Shown here in pieces: positions 44,226 through 52,367 of a DNA stretch of 61,755 nt (position 1 is the first letter of the stretch; each line of letters opens with the position of its first letter). The stretch is from Candidimonas sp. (lineage in GTDB: Bacteria; Pseudomonadota; Gammaproteobacteria; Burkholderiales; Burkholderiaceae_B). The translations under genes were made by a program, and so were the position numbers. Location of the stretch: contig SCRC01000015.1 in assembly GCA_004297945.1 (NCBI GenBank), positions 1-61,755 on the forward strand. Direction: 5' to 3'. The notes beneath the pieces are model-generated. The model was given only the letters and a program-made list of their open reading frames with translations. It was not told where the DNA came from and did not search any database.

Positions 44226-44768
44226 ATGCACGATTCTCCGCCATTCATGCACGAAAGCCTGATGCACCGTTTTCGTTATCGCTACGGCCAGGTGCTTGAA
44301 TGGGTGGTGGCTTCCTTGATGATCATTCTCGCGCTTGAGGTGACGGTTGGCGTCATCTTTCGAACCCTGGGTCATTCATTGGTCTGGTATGACGAAACCG
44401 CATCGATCCTGCTAGCGTGGCTGACCTTTTACGGCTCGGCCCTGGCATCGGTGCGGCGTGCCCATATTGCCTGCCCTGAACTGGTCGACAGGTTGCCGTC
44501 CGCCGCCCGGCGGCTGATCAATATTGTGGCGCAGGTGCTGGTGATTGCTTTCTTTGCCTTATTCGGCTGGATCGGCTTTTCGATCATGCCTGTTCTGGCC
44601 GGCGAGTCCCTGGTGAGCCTGTCTTTCGTGTCGGTCAATTTCGCTCAATCGGCGATTCCGGTCAGTGCGGCGCTAATCGTTCTGGCCGAACTGATGCACC
44701 TGATTGATCTGGTCAATCGGACCGAACCTCGCCCGGATTCTGCGGCATTGGCCGACAGTCTGCAATGA
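44226..44768 (+). CDS. dctQ: TRAP transporter small permease DctQ
   Basis: The 180-residue membrane protein has four predicted helices and the DctQ pattern VWYDETASILLAWLTFYGSA LASVRRAHI. It supports the large permease in TRAP importers. Several in-frame ATGs (44226, 44247, 44262) are possible starts. It sits 15 bases after dctP and 16 bases before dctM. Confidence 0.9.
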   Translation: MHDSPPFMHESLMHRFRYRYGQVLEWVVASLMIILALEVTVGVIFRTLGHSLVWYDETASILLAWLTFYGSALASVRRAHIACPELVDRLPSAARRLINIVAQVLVIAFFALFGWIGFSIMPVLAGESLVSLSFVSVNFAQSAIPVSAALIVLAELMHLIDLVNRTEPRPDSAALADSLQ

Positions 44769-44784
44769 CTTTCAGGGGATCATT

Positions 44785-46068
44785 ATGATCATGTTGCTGC
44801 TCTTTGGCGTCGTGCTGATCCTGGTCGTGATCAATGTGCCGATTGCCGTGGCGCTGGGTATTGTCGCCGTGTCGGCCATGGTTTGGAGCCATGGGCTCGC
44901 CACTTTGCCCAATGTAGCGCTGGTGACCTTTAACGGCGCCACCAATTTTCCGCTGCTGGCCATACCGCTGTTCATTCTGGCCGGTGCGATCATGAATGCG
45001 TCAGGCATTTCGCAGCGCCTGATTGCGTTTGCCTCATCCTTGTTCGGGTGGATCCGCGGCGGCCTGGCGCACGTGTCGATCGGGTCATCACTGTTCTTTG
45101 CCGAGATTTCGGGTTCGGCTGTGGCTGATGTGGCCGCATTGGGGTCGATACTGATTCCTGGCATGAAAGCCAAAGGCTATCCTGCGCCGATGGCTGCGGC
45201 CACCATGTCTTCGGCGTCCACGCTGGCCATCATCATTCCGCCTTCGATTCCAATGATTCTTTATGCGGTGATGGCCGAGACGTCGGTCGTGCAGATGTTT
45301 GTGGCCGGCATTGTGCCGGGCGCTCTCGGTGGGCTGGGTCTGATGGGTGTCGCCACGTTTCTTGCGCGGCGCTACAACTTGCCGCGCGAGGAAGCATTTT
45401 CGATCAAACGCGTCAGTAAAACAGCTCGTGAAGCGTTGTGGGCATTCGTGCTGCCAATTATTATTCTGGGCGGCATTTTTGGCGGCCTTGTGACGGCCAC
45501 AGAGGGCGCGGCGCTGGCGGTGGTGGCGGCGCTGTTCGTGGGCCTGGTTGTTTACCGGGAGCTCAACTTCAGGCAGTTGAAGAAAGCCATATTGGAAGGC
45601 GGCGTGCAAACCGCTATCGTGATGCTGCTGGTCGCCACCAGTGCGCTGTTGGGCACGTATTTGTCTGAAGTTCAGGCACCGCAAGCGCTGGCGCATGCGG
45701 TGTCGGAATTTACGTCGAACAAATGGGTGGTGTTGGCGCTGTTGAATGTGCTGTTCTTGTTCCTTGGGATGTTTCTGCATTCGGCGGCGGCCATTATTCT
45801 GGTGATACCTGTGGTGATGCCGCTGGTTCGTCAGATGGGTATCGATCCCATCCATTTTGGCCTGATCGTGACCATCAATCTGGGCATAGGTCAGCAAACG
45901 CCGCCGGTCGCCAGTGTGTTGATGGTGGCGTGTTCCATTGCCAAGTCTTCGGTATGGGAGGTCACCAAGGTCAACATTTGGTACATCGGCATATTGGTGG
46001 CGACACTGCTGATGGTGACCTACGTGCCAATCACCGGCCTGGGTCTGGTGGATCTGTTTTATCGATAA
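44785..46068 (+). CDS. dctM: TRAP transporter large permease DctM
   Basis: A 427-residue, strongly hydrophobic protein of the DctM/SiaM family. Signatures are LAIPLFILAGAIMNASGISQ R, FAEISGSAVADVAALGSILI PGMKAKGYPAPMAAATMSSA and LGIGQQTPPVASVLMVA. It forms the transport channel. ATG 44785 is preferred to upstream frame because AGGGGAT precedes it and the protein then starts with its first membrane helix. Directly followed by an enoyl-CoA hydratase gene. Confidence 0.93.
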   Translation: MIMLLLFGVVLILVVINVPIAVALGIVAVSAMVWSHGLATLPNVALVTFNGATNFPLLAIPLFILAGAIMNASGISQRLIAFASSLFGWIRGGLAHVSIGSSLFFAEISGSAVADVAALGSILIPGMKAKGYPAPMAAATMSSASTLAIIIPPSIPMILYAVMAETSVVQMFVAGIVPGALGGLGLMGVATFLARRYNLPREEAFSIKRVSKTAREALWAFVLPIIILGGIFGGLVTATEGAALAVVAALFVGLVVYRELNFRQLKKAILEGGVQTAIVMLLVATSALLGTYLSEVQAPQALAHAVSEFTSNKWVVLALLNVLFLFLGMFLHSAAAIILVIPVVMPLVRQMGIDPIHFGLIVTINLGIGQQTPPVASVLMVACSIAKSSVWEVTKVNIWYIGILVATLLMVTYVPITGLGLVDLFYR

Positions 46069-46100
46069 ATCGTGTAGTCAGGATGCAGTCAGGAGCGGCG

Positions 46101-46880
46101 ATGTCTGATCAGATTCAAAAAGAGCGCAACAATTCGATTGTTACTGTCGTGCTTAACCGGCCTGAAAAGCTCAATGCTCTCACTAAACCGATGTGGCGGG
46201 AGCTGGGGGAGATGATCAATGCCTTGTCGGCCGATGATTCCGTGCGCTGTGTTGTACTGCGCGGCGCTGGTGAGAAATCGTTTTCGCCGGGCAATGATAT
46301 TTCCGAGTTCAAGACCCAGCGCGCCAACAAGGCTCAGGCAATTGATTATGGCCGCGTGATGCATGCGACAACGACAGCACTGGCCAATTGCCCGATTCCG
46401 CTGGTGGCGCAGATTCATGGCCTTTGCGTTGGGGGAGGGCTTGAGATCGCTGCCTTGTGCGATATTCGGATTTGCGGTGAATCGAGCCGCTTTGGCGCGC
46501 CCATCAAGAACTTGGGCCTGGTTATGGCTTATCCGGAAATGGCACCGCTGGTGCGTCTGGTGGGGAGCGCGGTCGCCCTGGAAATTTTGCTGGAAGGGCG
46601 TATTTTTGGTGCGAGTGAAGCCTATGCGAAGGGTTTGGTGACGCGAGTGGTTGCCGATGAGCTTGTAGCGGACGAAGCGGGGGCTGCGGCGCAGCGTATT
46701 GCCGATGGGGCGCCACTGGTTGCACGATGGCACAAGAAATTCGCGCGCAGGCTGGCCGATCCGCAGCCGATCCCAGATGCGGACTATGACGAGTGCTTCG
46801 ATTGTTTCGATACCGAAGATTTTCGTATCGGCTATGCGGCGTTTCTCGCTAAACGCAAGCCCGGCTTCCTGGGCAAATAA
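46101..46880 (+). CDS. Enoyl-CoA hydratase/isomerase family protein
   Basis: The 259-residue crotonase-fold protein has VVLNRPEKLNALTKPMWREL, the oxyanion-hole segment SPGNDISEFK and LVAQIHGLCVGGGLEIAALC DIRI. GAPIKNLGLVMAYPEMAPL replaces the usual catalytic PE pattern with one Glu in the second position. Members hydrate or isomerise enoyl-CoA thioesters. AGGAG lies upstream of ATG 46101; the longer open frame is discarded because it overlaps dctM. The next gene, a CoA-transferase, is 12 bases away. Confidence 0.88.
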   Translation: MSDQIQKERNNSIVTVVLNRPEKLNALTKPMWRELGEMINALSADDSVRCVVLRGAGEKSFSPGNDISEFKTQRANKAQAIDYGRVMHATTTALANCPIPLVAQIHGLCVGGGLEIAALCDIRICGESSRFGAPIKNLGLVMAYPEMAPLVRLVGSAVALEILLEGRIFGASEAYAKGLVTRVVADELVADEAGAAAQRIADGAPLVARWHKKFARRLADPQPIPDADYDECFDCFDTEDFRIGYAAFLAKRKPGFLGK

Positions 46881-46892
46881 GTGGATCGTCAC

Positions 46893-48101
46893 ATGAAGGA
46901 AAACACTGTTCATCCGGGCCCTCTGGCGGGCTTGCGCGTGCTTGAGCTGGCGCAAATCATGGCCGGCCCTACCTGCGGCATGATGTTGGCTGATATGGGC
47001 GCCGATGTGATCAAGGTCGAGAAGCTGCCTGGCGGCGATGACTCGCGCGGCTACCGCGAGCCGCGTGTCAATGGCGTCTCGGCGCCCTTCATGATCCTTA
47101 ATCGGAACAAACGCGGCATGGCGCTTAATCTCAAGCACGCACAGGGCCGCGAAATTTTGCTGCGCATGGTGGTGGACGCCGATGTGTTGATCGAAAACTA
47201 TCGTCGCGGCACATTGGAAAAATTGGGGTTGGGCTATGACGTGTTGGCCAAGGTCAACCCAGGTCTGATTTACTGCGCAGTGTCGGGCTATGGGCGCGAT
47301 GGCCCGTATGGCGACAAGGCGGGTTTCGATTTGATCGCTCAAGGGTTTGCCGGATTAATGTCGATTACCGGCGAACCGGGCCGGCCGCCCGTCAAAACCG
47401 GTAATTCGATTGCGGATGTCAATGCCGGAATTCTGGCGGTTGCAGGTATCACCGCTGCCTATGTGCACAAGCTTAAAACGGGCCAGGGCCAGGTGGTTGA
47501 CACGTCCCTGATGGAAGCGGCGTTGCAACAAACCTACTGGCACGCCGCCACCTTTTTTGCGACTGGCGAGTCGCCCGGGCCAAGCGGCTCGGCTCATTTG
47601 CTGGCCGCCCCTTATCAGGCGTTTCGCACGAGCGATGGATGGATCAATATCGGCGGCGCCAATCAGGCCAACTGGGATCGCATAGTCGAGGTGCTTGGTC
47701 ACCCCGAATGGCGTGATGACCCGCGCTATGCCAGCAATAGCGCACGCATGGAAAATTTGCGGCTATTGACGGCGGCCATGGATGCTGTGCTGGCGCAGCA
47801 CGATCAAGCCTATTGGCTTGCCGCTTTTGATCGTGCGGGCGTTCCTGCCGGGCCGGTGCACACGATAGGCCAGGCCTTGTCACACCCTCAAACCCTGGCG
47901 CGCGGCATGGTGGTTGATCTGGAGCACCCGCAAGCGGGCTCGGTCAGGGCCTTGGGTTGCCCGATACATTTCTCCAAAACACCGACCCGTATTACGCGTC
48001 CGGCACCGATGCTCGGCGAGCATACGCGTGAATTGCTGCGCGAATATAGATATACCGAAGTGCAAATTGATGGTTTTATCGCCCAAGGAGTGGTCGAGTA
48101 G
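46893..48101 (+). CDS. Family III CoA-transferase (CaiB/BaiF)
   Basis: This 402-residue protein has LAGLRVLELAQIMAGPTCGM MLADMGADVIKVE, VLIENYRRGTLEKLGLGYDV and NSIADVNAGILAVAGI, with Asp175 as catalytic residue. A C-terminal GVPAGPVHTIGQALSHPQ is typical. ATG 46893 is preferred; a GTG at 46881 is an alternative, with AAGTGGA as possible ribosome site between. With the hydratase it would activate and hydrate the acid imported by the TRAP system, as for itaconate- or mesaconate-like acids; the actual substrate is not shown. Confidence 0.88.
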   Translation: MKENTVHPGPLAGLRVLELAQIMAGPTCGMMLADMGADVIKVEKLPGGDDSRGYREPRVNGVSAPFMILNRNKRGMALNLKHAQGREILLRMVVDADVLIENYRRGTLEKLGLGYDVLAKVNPGLIYCAVSGYGRDGPYGDKAGFDLIAQGFAGLMSITGEPGRPPVKTGNSIADVNAGILAVAGITAAYVHKLKTGQGQVVDTSLMEAALQQTYWHAATFFATGESPGPSGSAHLLAAPYQAFRTSDGWINIGGANQANWDRIVEVLGHPEWRDDPRYASNSARMENLRLLTAAMDAVLAQHDQAYWLAAFDRAGVPAGPVHTIGQALSHPQTLARGMVVDLEHPQAGSVRALGCPIHFSKTPTRITRPAPMLGEHTRELLREYRYTEVQIDGFIAQGVVE

Positions 48102-48189
48102 AGGCTTGCCGGATTGCAATAGGAGATTATGGCAAACTGCGGTTATGATGATGATCTGCTTGATCATATGGTGCAGACCGAGGATAGCG

Positions 48190-48744
48190 ATGAAATTTTT
48201 TGCACTTGAGCACAGCCCAGTCGCTTATGCGGCTGATTTTGTTGTGTACCCGGTAAGTATTCTTGTGGGGCTCTTCGCCGTGTTGTTTTACACGCCGGTT
48301 GGGCGTTGGCCGATGCTTGCTCTGGCCTTCGCGCTGGGGCTGGCCGCGTGGAGCCTGATCGAATATGTCTTGCACCGCCATATCCTGCATGGCCTGCAAC
48401 CTTTCAAACGCTGGCACGAGGAACATCACAAACGGCCTTATGCCTTGATAGGCACCTCTACCGTGGGCAGCATGCTATTGATTGCGGCGCTAGTGTTTGC
48501 GCCGGTGTTTTTGTTGACCGACGCTGGGCTGGCGCTTGCCGCGACCTTGGGCGTGATGTGCGGGTATTTGTTTTATGACGTGATGCATCATGCCTCCCAC
48601 CATTGGCGGGCCAAAAGCGGCGGCTGGTTCCAGTCGCGCAAGCGCGCTCATGCCTTGCACCACCAGCCGGGAGCCAATGTGTATTACGGGGTGACCACCT
48701 CGTTCTGGGACTGGGTTTTCGCGACTCGCCCAAAAAACGGATAG
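48190..48744 (+). CDS. Fatty acid hydroxylase/sterol desaturase family membrane protein
   Basis: A 184-residue protein with about four hydrophobic segments and the di-iron histidine boxes HRHILH, HEEHHK, HHASHH and HALHH. Members hydroxylate or desaturate lipids, carotenoids or sterols in the membrane. ATG 48190 has GAGGA five bases upstream; earlier in-frame ATGs near 48145 lack one. Its last 61 bases overlap the 3' end of the aldo/keto reductase gene on the other strand. Confidence 0.87.
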   Translation: MKFFALEHSPVAYAADFVVYPVSILVGLFAVLFYTPVGRWPMLALAFALGLAAWSLIEYVLHRHILHGLQPFKRWHEEHHKRPYALIGTSTVGSMLLIAALVFAPVFLLTDAGLALAATLGVMCGYLFYDVMHHASHHWRAKSGGWFQSRKRAHALHHQPGANVYYGVTTSFWDWVFATRPKNG

Positions 48745-49718
48745 CTGGGGTCGTTGTAACCCGGGCTTGAAGGGTGCCCGGGGCTGACCAGGCTATCGAC
48801 CAGGGCTTCCTCTTTGGCGGAGATCTCGATATCTAAGGCAGGGTAGTAGTCTTCCATTTGAGCCAGGGTGCGTGGCCCTGCTATCACTGCGCTGACTAAT
48901 GCATTGGCTAGAACCCATGCTGTGGCAAAGTGTCCGGGTTTTATATTGCGTGCTTCGCAATGCCGCTGCAGCGTTTGTGCAATCAACAGCGATTCTTCGC
49001 GGAACTCGGTCTCCATCATGCGTTTGTCGCCGCGCGCTGCGCGCGTGCTGTCGGCGGGGCTTTGTCCGGGCAGGTATTTGCCTGTTAACACCCCGCGGGC
49101 AATAGGGCTGTATGACGCCACGCCTAGTCCGTAGTGCGCGCAGGCCGGCAAAATTTCCACTTCGGGCCCGCGATTGAGCAGGTTGTAATAAGGCTGGCAC
49201 ACGATGGGCGCAGGCACGTTGGCTATTTCGCATAAACGAATGATTTCGGCAATACGCCAGCCCCGGAAGTTGGAGACACCGAAGGCGCGGATTTTACCCT
49301 CGCGGATCAGGTCGCCCAGGGCTCGCACGGCTTCTTCCAGGTTTTCTCCATGAAAATCGCGGTGCAGGTAAAGGATGTCGACATAATCGGTCGCCAGGCG
49401 TTGCAGGCTGTTGTCCACCTCGCGCATCATCCAGCTGCGCGAATAATGCGATTGGTTCGGTTGTGCGCTCATGGCGTTGCCCAGCTTGGTCGCCAATACC
49501 CAGTCATGACGACTGGCCTGCAGTAGCTTGCCCACCATTTGTTCCGACCCGCCATTGGTGTAGACGTCGGCGGTGTCGATGAAGTTGACTCCGTGGTCGT
49601 GGGCCGAGGCCACGATGCGCTGCGCTTCGTCCAACGCGGTCTGGTCGCCGAACATCATAGTGCCCAGACACAAGGCCGACACTTTGAGATTGCTTCTTCC
49701 TAAACGTCGATATTGCAT
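48684..49718 (-). CDS. Aldo/keto reductase
   Basis: The 344-residue TIM-barrel NADPH enzyme has FIDTADVYTNGGSEQMVGKL L with catalytic Asp and Tyr, WVLATKLGN with the catalytic Lys, and DYVDILYLHRDFHGENLEEA with the His. VIAGPRTLAQMEDYYPAL is the cofactor-binding end. It is similar to YajO/YghZ-type reductases of aldehydes and ketones. Tail-to-tail overlap with the hydroxylase gene adds a C-terminal extension (GYNDPSYPFFGRVAKTQSQN). Confidence 0.92.
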   Translation of the reverse strand: MQYRRLGRSNLKVSALCLGTMMFGDQTALDEAQRIVASAHDHGVNFIDTADVYTNGGSEQMVGKLLQASRHDWVLATKLGNAMSAQPNQSHYSRSWMMREVDNSLQRLATDYVDILYLHRDFHGENLEEAVRALGDLIREGKIRAFGVSNFRGWRIAEIIRLCEIANVPAPIVCQPYYNLLNRGPEVEILPACAHYGLGVASYSPIARGVLTGKYLPGQSPADSTRAARGDKRMMETEFREESLLIAQTLQRHCEARNIKPGHFATAWVLANALVSAVIAGPRTLAQMEDYYPALDIEISAKEEALVDSLVSPGHPSSPGYNDPSYPFFGRVAKTQSQNEVVTP

Positions 49719-49860
49719 GATTTACTTATCCGGTTCGGGTGACAAGGAGCTTGCGCTCAGTGAGGGGGGCGATATGCAAGCCGAGCTTGTCCGCTCTGGC
49801 GCGCAATGTGCATGAAGCCATGGGGTAAAAGTAGCACAAAATGTGTTTTCCGTAGCGGCT

Positions 49861-49922
49861 CTTGTTGTAGGTACTTGTTGTAGGTACTTGTTGTAGGTAC
49901 TTGTTGTAGGTACTTGTTGTAG
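49861..49922 (+). repeat. 13-bp tandem repeat running into a REP
   Basis: Four perfect copies of CTTGTTGTAGGTA (49861-49912) and a fifth partial copy CTTGTTGTAG that becomes the GTAG head of the next REP hairpin. The array lies in the 439-base gap between the divergent aldo/keto reductase and lipoprotein genes. Confidence 0.9.
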
Positions 49923-49944
49923 CGGCACCCCTTGTGGGTGCCAT
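49918..49944 (+). repeat. REP hairpin, type A, first tandem copy
   Basis: TGTAGC head, GGCACCC, loop CTTGT, GGGTGCC, CAT. With its 17-base flank ATAGTTCAGAACCGAGA it forms a 44-bp unit repeated once. Confidence 0.9.
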
Positions 49945-49961
49945 ATAGTTCAGAACCGAGA

Positions 49962-49988
49962 TGTAGCGGCACCCCTTGTGGGTGCCAT
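49962..49988 (+). repeat. REP hairpin, type A, second tandem copy
   Basis: Identical to the copy at 49918 and followed by the same 17-base flank. The unit period is 44 bases. Confidence 0.9.
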
Positions 49989-50019
49989 ATAGTTCAGAAC
50001 CGAGACATGTCTTGCATCG

Positions 50020-50045
50020 ATGACAGGCACAAGGCCTGTCTCTAC
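50020..50045 (-). repeat. REP hairpin, type C
   Basis: GACAGGC, loop ACAAG, GCCTGTC, then TCTACA. The loop and foot match types A and B, while the stem sequence is different but fully paired. Confidence 0.8.
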
Positions 50046-50157
50046 AAACGTATCCGTCGCCCTGGCCGAAAATCAGCCAGTCTTGCAACGTATTCACTAC
50101 AGTTGTAACAAAGGCCGTTATTATCGAACTGTCGTGGTCTTGCAATGTCCAAACATC

Positions 50158-50460
50158 ATGAGACAAATTACGGTTGGCGCGGCGAAACGCCTGTTTTTTT
50201 CGCTCGGCGTATTGACGGTTTTGGGCGGTTGCGCCGTTTATCCCGCGGGTTATTCTTCGTATGGCTACTCCGATAGCTATGGGCAACCCGTTTATGTGCA
50301 GTCGATGCCGGCATATGTGGCGCCCGCTCCCGTATATGTAGCACCCGCCCCGGTTTATATTGCTCCGCCTGTGTCTTTGAACTTCGGCTTTGGTTGGTGG
50401 GGCGGTGGCGATCGTGATGACGGCTGGGGAGGTCGGCATGGCCGCGGCTGGCGTCGCTAG
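50158..50460 (+). CDS. Small Tyr/Pro/Gly-rich lipoprotein
   Basis: A 100-residue predicted lipoprotein: MRQITVGAAKRLFFSLGVLT then VLGGC, a lipobox with Cys as the lipidated residue. The mature part is YPAGYSSYGYSDSYGQPVYV, then a near repeat of YVAPAPV three times, and a Gly/Arg/Asp-rich tail. Similar low-complexity lipoproteins are common in Burkholderiales; no function is known. It is divergent from the aldo/keto reductase and convergent with the TetR gene. Confidence 0.75.
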   Translation: MRQITVGAAKRLFFSLGVLTVLGGCAVYPAGYSSYGYSDSYGQPVYVQSMPAYVAPAPVYVAPAPVYIAPPVSLNFGFGWWGGGDRDDGWGGRHGRGWRR

Positions 50461-50471
50461 CGCATGGAGCG

Positions 50472-51116
50472 CTACAGCCCTTTTTCGACCATGTCCAGCA
50501 GGCGCTGGCCAATGATGGCTGTTTGTGCCGCAGTAAGGCTATGCAAGGGGCCTTCAATAATAAGCATGGCCAGGCCGTGTACGGCCGACCAAGCCAGGTA
50601 TTCGGCCCCTTCGCGGCGATTCGGGGCAAGCAAGCCGGCTTCGACTAGCCTGTCGAGCGCAAAGCCCAGCAATTGATAGGGGTTAAGGCCCGTAGCGCCC
50701 GTTTTTGCCGGGTCGGTGTCCTGTTCAACTTGATCAGTGGCTGCAAACGCTGTGCGAAACAGGCCTGTTTCGGTTTGAGCGAATCGTAAATAAGCGGTGC
50801 CCACGGCGCGCACACTGGCGCGGGCGGATTGAGCCGTATTTTTGCCCTGATGCAGTTGGGCCAATTCAGCTTCCATTACCGTGGCCAGTTTGGAAAGAGC
50901 GGCTGCGCGTACTGCCCGCAACAATTCGTGTCGACTGGCGAAATGGCGGTACGCGGCGTTGGGCACCACGCCTGCGCGGCGGGTGGCTTCGCGCAGTACG
51001 ATCGCATCGGGGCCACCCTCGCGCGCCAGGTCAATTCCTGCTTCCAGAAGCGCGTGGCGCAGATCTCCGTGGCGATAAGTGCTGCGCGCCGGCGGTCGGC
51101 TTACATTGGCTTTCAT
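50472..51116 (-). CDS. TetR/AcrR-family regulator
   Basis: The 214-residue protein has an N-terminal HTH (YRHGDLRHALLEAGIDLARE, LREATRRAGVVPNAAYRHFA) and a helical ligand domain of the TetR_C type (ARASVRAVGTAYLRFAQTET GLFRTAF). ATG 51114-51116 is chosen because GGAGG stands just upstream of it; a longer open frame starts at 51140. It is divergent from the VOC-family gene with operator-like palindromes between, so it probably represses both. Confidence 0.88.
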   Translation of the reverse strand: MKANVSRPPARSTYRHGDLRHALLEAGIDLAREGGPDAIVLREATRRAGVVPNAAYRHFASRHELLRAVRAAALSKLATVMEAELAQLHQGKNTAQSARASVRAVGTAYLRFAQTETGLFRTAFAATDQVEQDTDPAKTGATGLNPYQLLGFALDRLVEAGLLAPNRREGAEYLAWSAVHGLAMLIIEGPLHSLTAAQTAIIGQRLLDMVEKGL

Positions 51117-51131
51117 TATTCCTCCAATACA

Positions 51132-51180
51132 TGTAGACACTGTACATTATCCTTGTTATTATTTTGTGTACAGCGTACAC
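51132..51180. promoter_or_regulatory. Paired TetR-type operator candidates
   Basis: GTGTAC AGC GTACAC (51166-51180) is a perfect 6-3-6 inverted repeat. A related imperfect site, TGTAGACACTGTACA, lies at 51132-51146. Both contain GTAC/TGTAC cores and lie between the divergent TetR and VOC genes. Confidence 0.6.
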
Positions 51181-51263
51181 AAATAATGAAGCATTACTTC
51201 AAAGTGAACCTGTCGTCTTTCAACATTCTTGTGTTGTTATCCCAAACCCTGAAGGAGATTGCC

Positions 51264-51683
51264 ATGCAAGTCCTACCCTATCTGTTTTTTGATGGCCGCT
51301 GTGAAGAGGCTGCTAATTTTTATTGCAGCACGCTCGGTGCCGAAATCACGATGCTTATGCGCATGAAGGATGGTCCAGAGCCCACCGAAGAATGCAAAGC
51401 CCAGATCCCCGCAGGATCCGAGAACAAGATCATGCACATGAGCTTGCGTATTGGCGAGGGCACGGTGCATGCGTCCGATGGCCGATGTCAGGGCAAGCCA
51501 GACTTCAAAGGGTTCTCACTGTCGTTAAATCCTAGCGACGATGCCGAGGCGGAGCGCCTGTTCGCGGCGCTGGCCGAAGGTGGGCAGGTGCAGATGCCCA
51601 TGGGCAAGACTTTCTATGCCTCGCGCTTTGGCATGGTTGTCGACCGTTTCGGCGTGTCTTGGATGGTTATTGTGCCGTCCTGA
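51264..51683 (+). CDS. VOC-family protein (PhnB/glyoxalase-like)
   Basis: This 139-residue vicinal-oxygen-chelate protein reads QVLPYLFFDGRCEEAANFYC STLGAEITMLMRMKDGP and ends FYASRFGMVVDRFGVSWMVI VPS. It resembles the PhnB-like group, for which no general activity is established. AAGGAGA precedes ATG 51264; the very long upstream open frame is discarded because it runs antisense through the TetR gene. Likely regulated by that TetR protein. Confidence 0.88.
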   Translation: MQVLPYLFFDGRCEEAANFYCSTLGAEITMLMRMKDGPEPTEECKAQIPAGSENKIMHMSLRIGEGTVHASDGRCQGKPDFKGFSLSLNPSDDAEAERLFAALAEGGQVQMPMGKTFYASRFGMVVDRFGVSWMVIVPS

Positions 51684-51702
51684 ATAGGCTTATTGCGGCA
51701 GA

Positions 51703-52251
51703 TTATTGGCCGCCTATACCGCGTCTCTCGCGCATCGCGCGGCCGATGGCGGCCAGCTCGTCATCACCGAGCAGGCGCGCTGCCATTGGCAGCAGGTCAT
51801 CTTCTTCAAGTTTGATGTGGCGTTCGTACAGGCCGGTAAATGCCTCGATGTCGTCGGCCGGCAGACTAACGGGCTGACCTGCAGCGATATGTTCCAGTTT
51901 TTGGCGCAAGCTCTGCCAATGTACCTCCAGTACGCGATGATCGTCTGCCAGGCCTTGCGTCATTTCTCGCAGGCAGACTGCGTCGGAGCCTGCCATGGAT
52001 TCGATCAGGGCGGGGAACAGGTTTTCTTCTTCATCTGTATGGTGCTGCGGTGCCGCCGTGTCGAAATAGCGCATGACGTTCGTGGCTGCCGTGCGTGCCT
52101 GCTCATCTGGGCCATACTGGGTTACGTGCAAGGCCAGCCGCTTTAGCGTGGCGCATTGGCGTTCAATCCGAATGTGGCAGGCCGCCAGCATTTCCAGCGG
52201 CGCTTCTGTGCTCGCGGCAGGGCCGGAGAAACCTGGAAAATTTTCATTCAT
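51703..52251 (-). CDS. Hemerythrin-domain protein
   Basis: A 182-residue four-helix protein with hemerythrin metal ligands in MLAACHIRIERQ, QHHTDEEENLFPALIE, DDHRVLEVHW and YERHIKLEEDDLLPMA. Such proteins bind a di-iron centre and O2 or protect and repair under oxidative or nitrosative stress. It is encoded on the strand opposite the VOC gene, tail to tail. REP copies precede its start. Confidence 0.88.
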   Translation of the reverse strand: MNENFPGFSGPAASTEAPLEMLAACHIRIERQCATLKRLALHVTQYGPDEQARTAATNVMRYFDTAAPQHHTDEEENLFPALIESMAGSDAVCLREMTQGLADDHRVLEVHWQSLRQKLEHIAAGQPVSLPADDIEAFTGLYERHIKLEEDDLLPMAARLLGDDELAAIGRAMRERRGIGGQ

Positions 52252-52277
52252 GGCGTTGACTTGGTTTGGCGGGCTTT

Positions 52278-52304
52278 ATGGCACCCACAAGGGGTGCCAC
52301 TACA
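52278..52304 (-). repeat. REP hairpin, type A
   Basis: GGCACCC, loop ACAAG, GGGTGCC, then ACTACA (CTAC foot). First of three REPs upstream of the hemerythrin gene. Confidence 0.85.
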
Positions 52305-52323
52305 AATACATACCCGTCGCTGA

Positions 52324-52350
52324 TGTAGCGGCACCCCTTGTGGGTGCCAT
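52324..52350 (+). repeat. REP hairpin, type A, first tandem copy
   Basis: TGTAGC head, GGCACCC, loop CTTGT, GGGTGCC, CAT, followed by AAAAACGTGCCGATCAA. The unit is 44 bases and is repeated once. Confidence 0.9.
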
Positions 52351-52367
52351 AAAAACGTGCCGATCAA

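Noticed and set aside
45088-45897. 269-residue minus-strand frame rich in His, Arg and Gln
   Set aside because: Composition is typical of the antisense of a hydrophobic membrane protein (dctM).
41899-48101. Full beta-hydroxyaspartate cycle
   Set aside because: Only a BhcA-like aminotransferase is present; no aldolase, dehydratase or imine reductase gene is in the window.
49918-50045. Possible CRISPR array
   Set aside because: The spacers between the repeats are identical copies, there are only two units, and the repeat is a dispersed REP hairpin found across the window.
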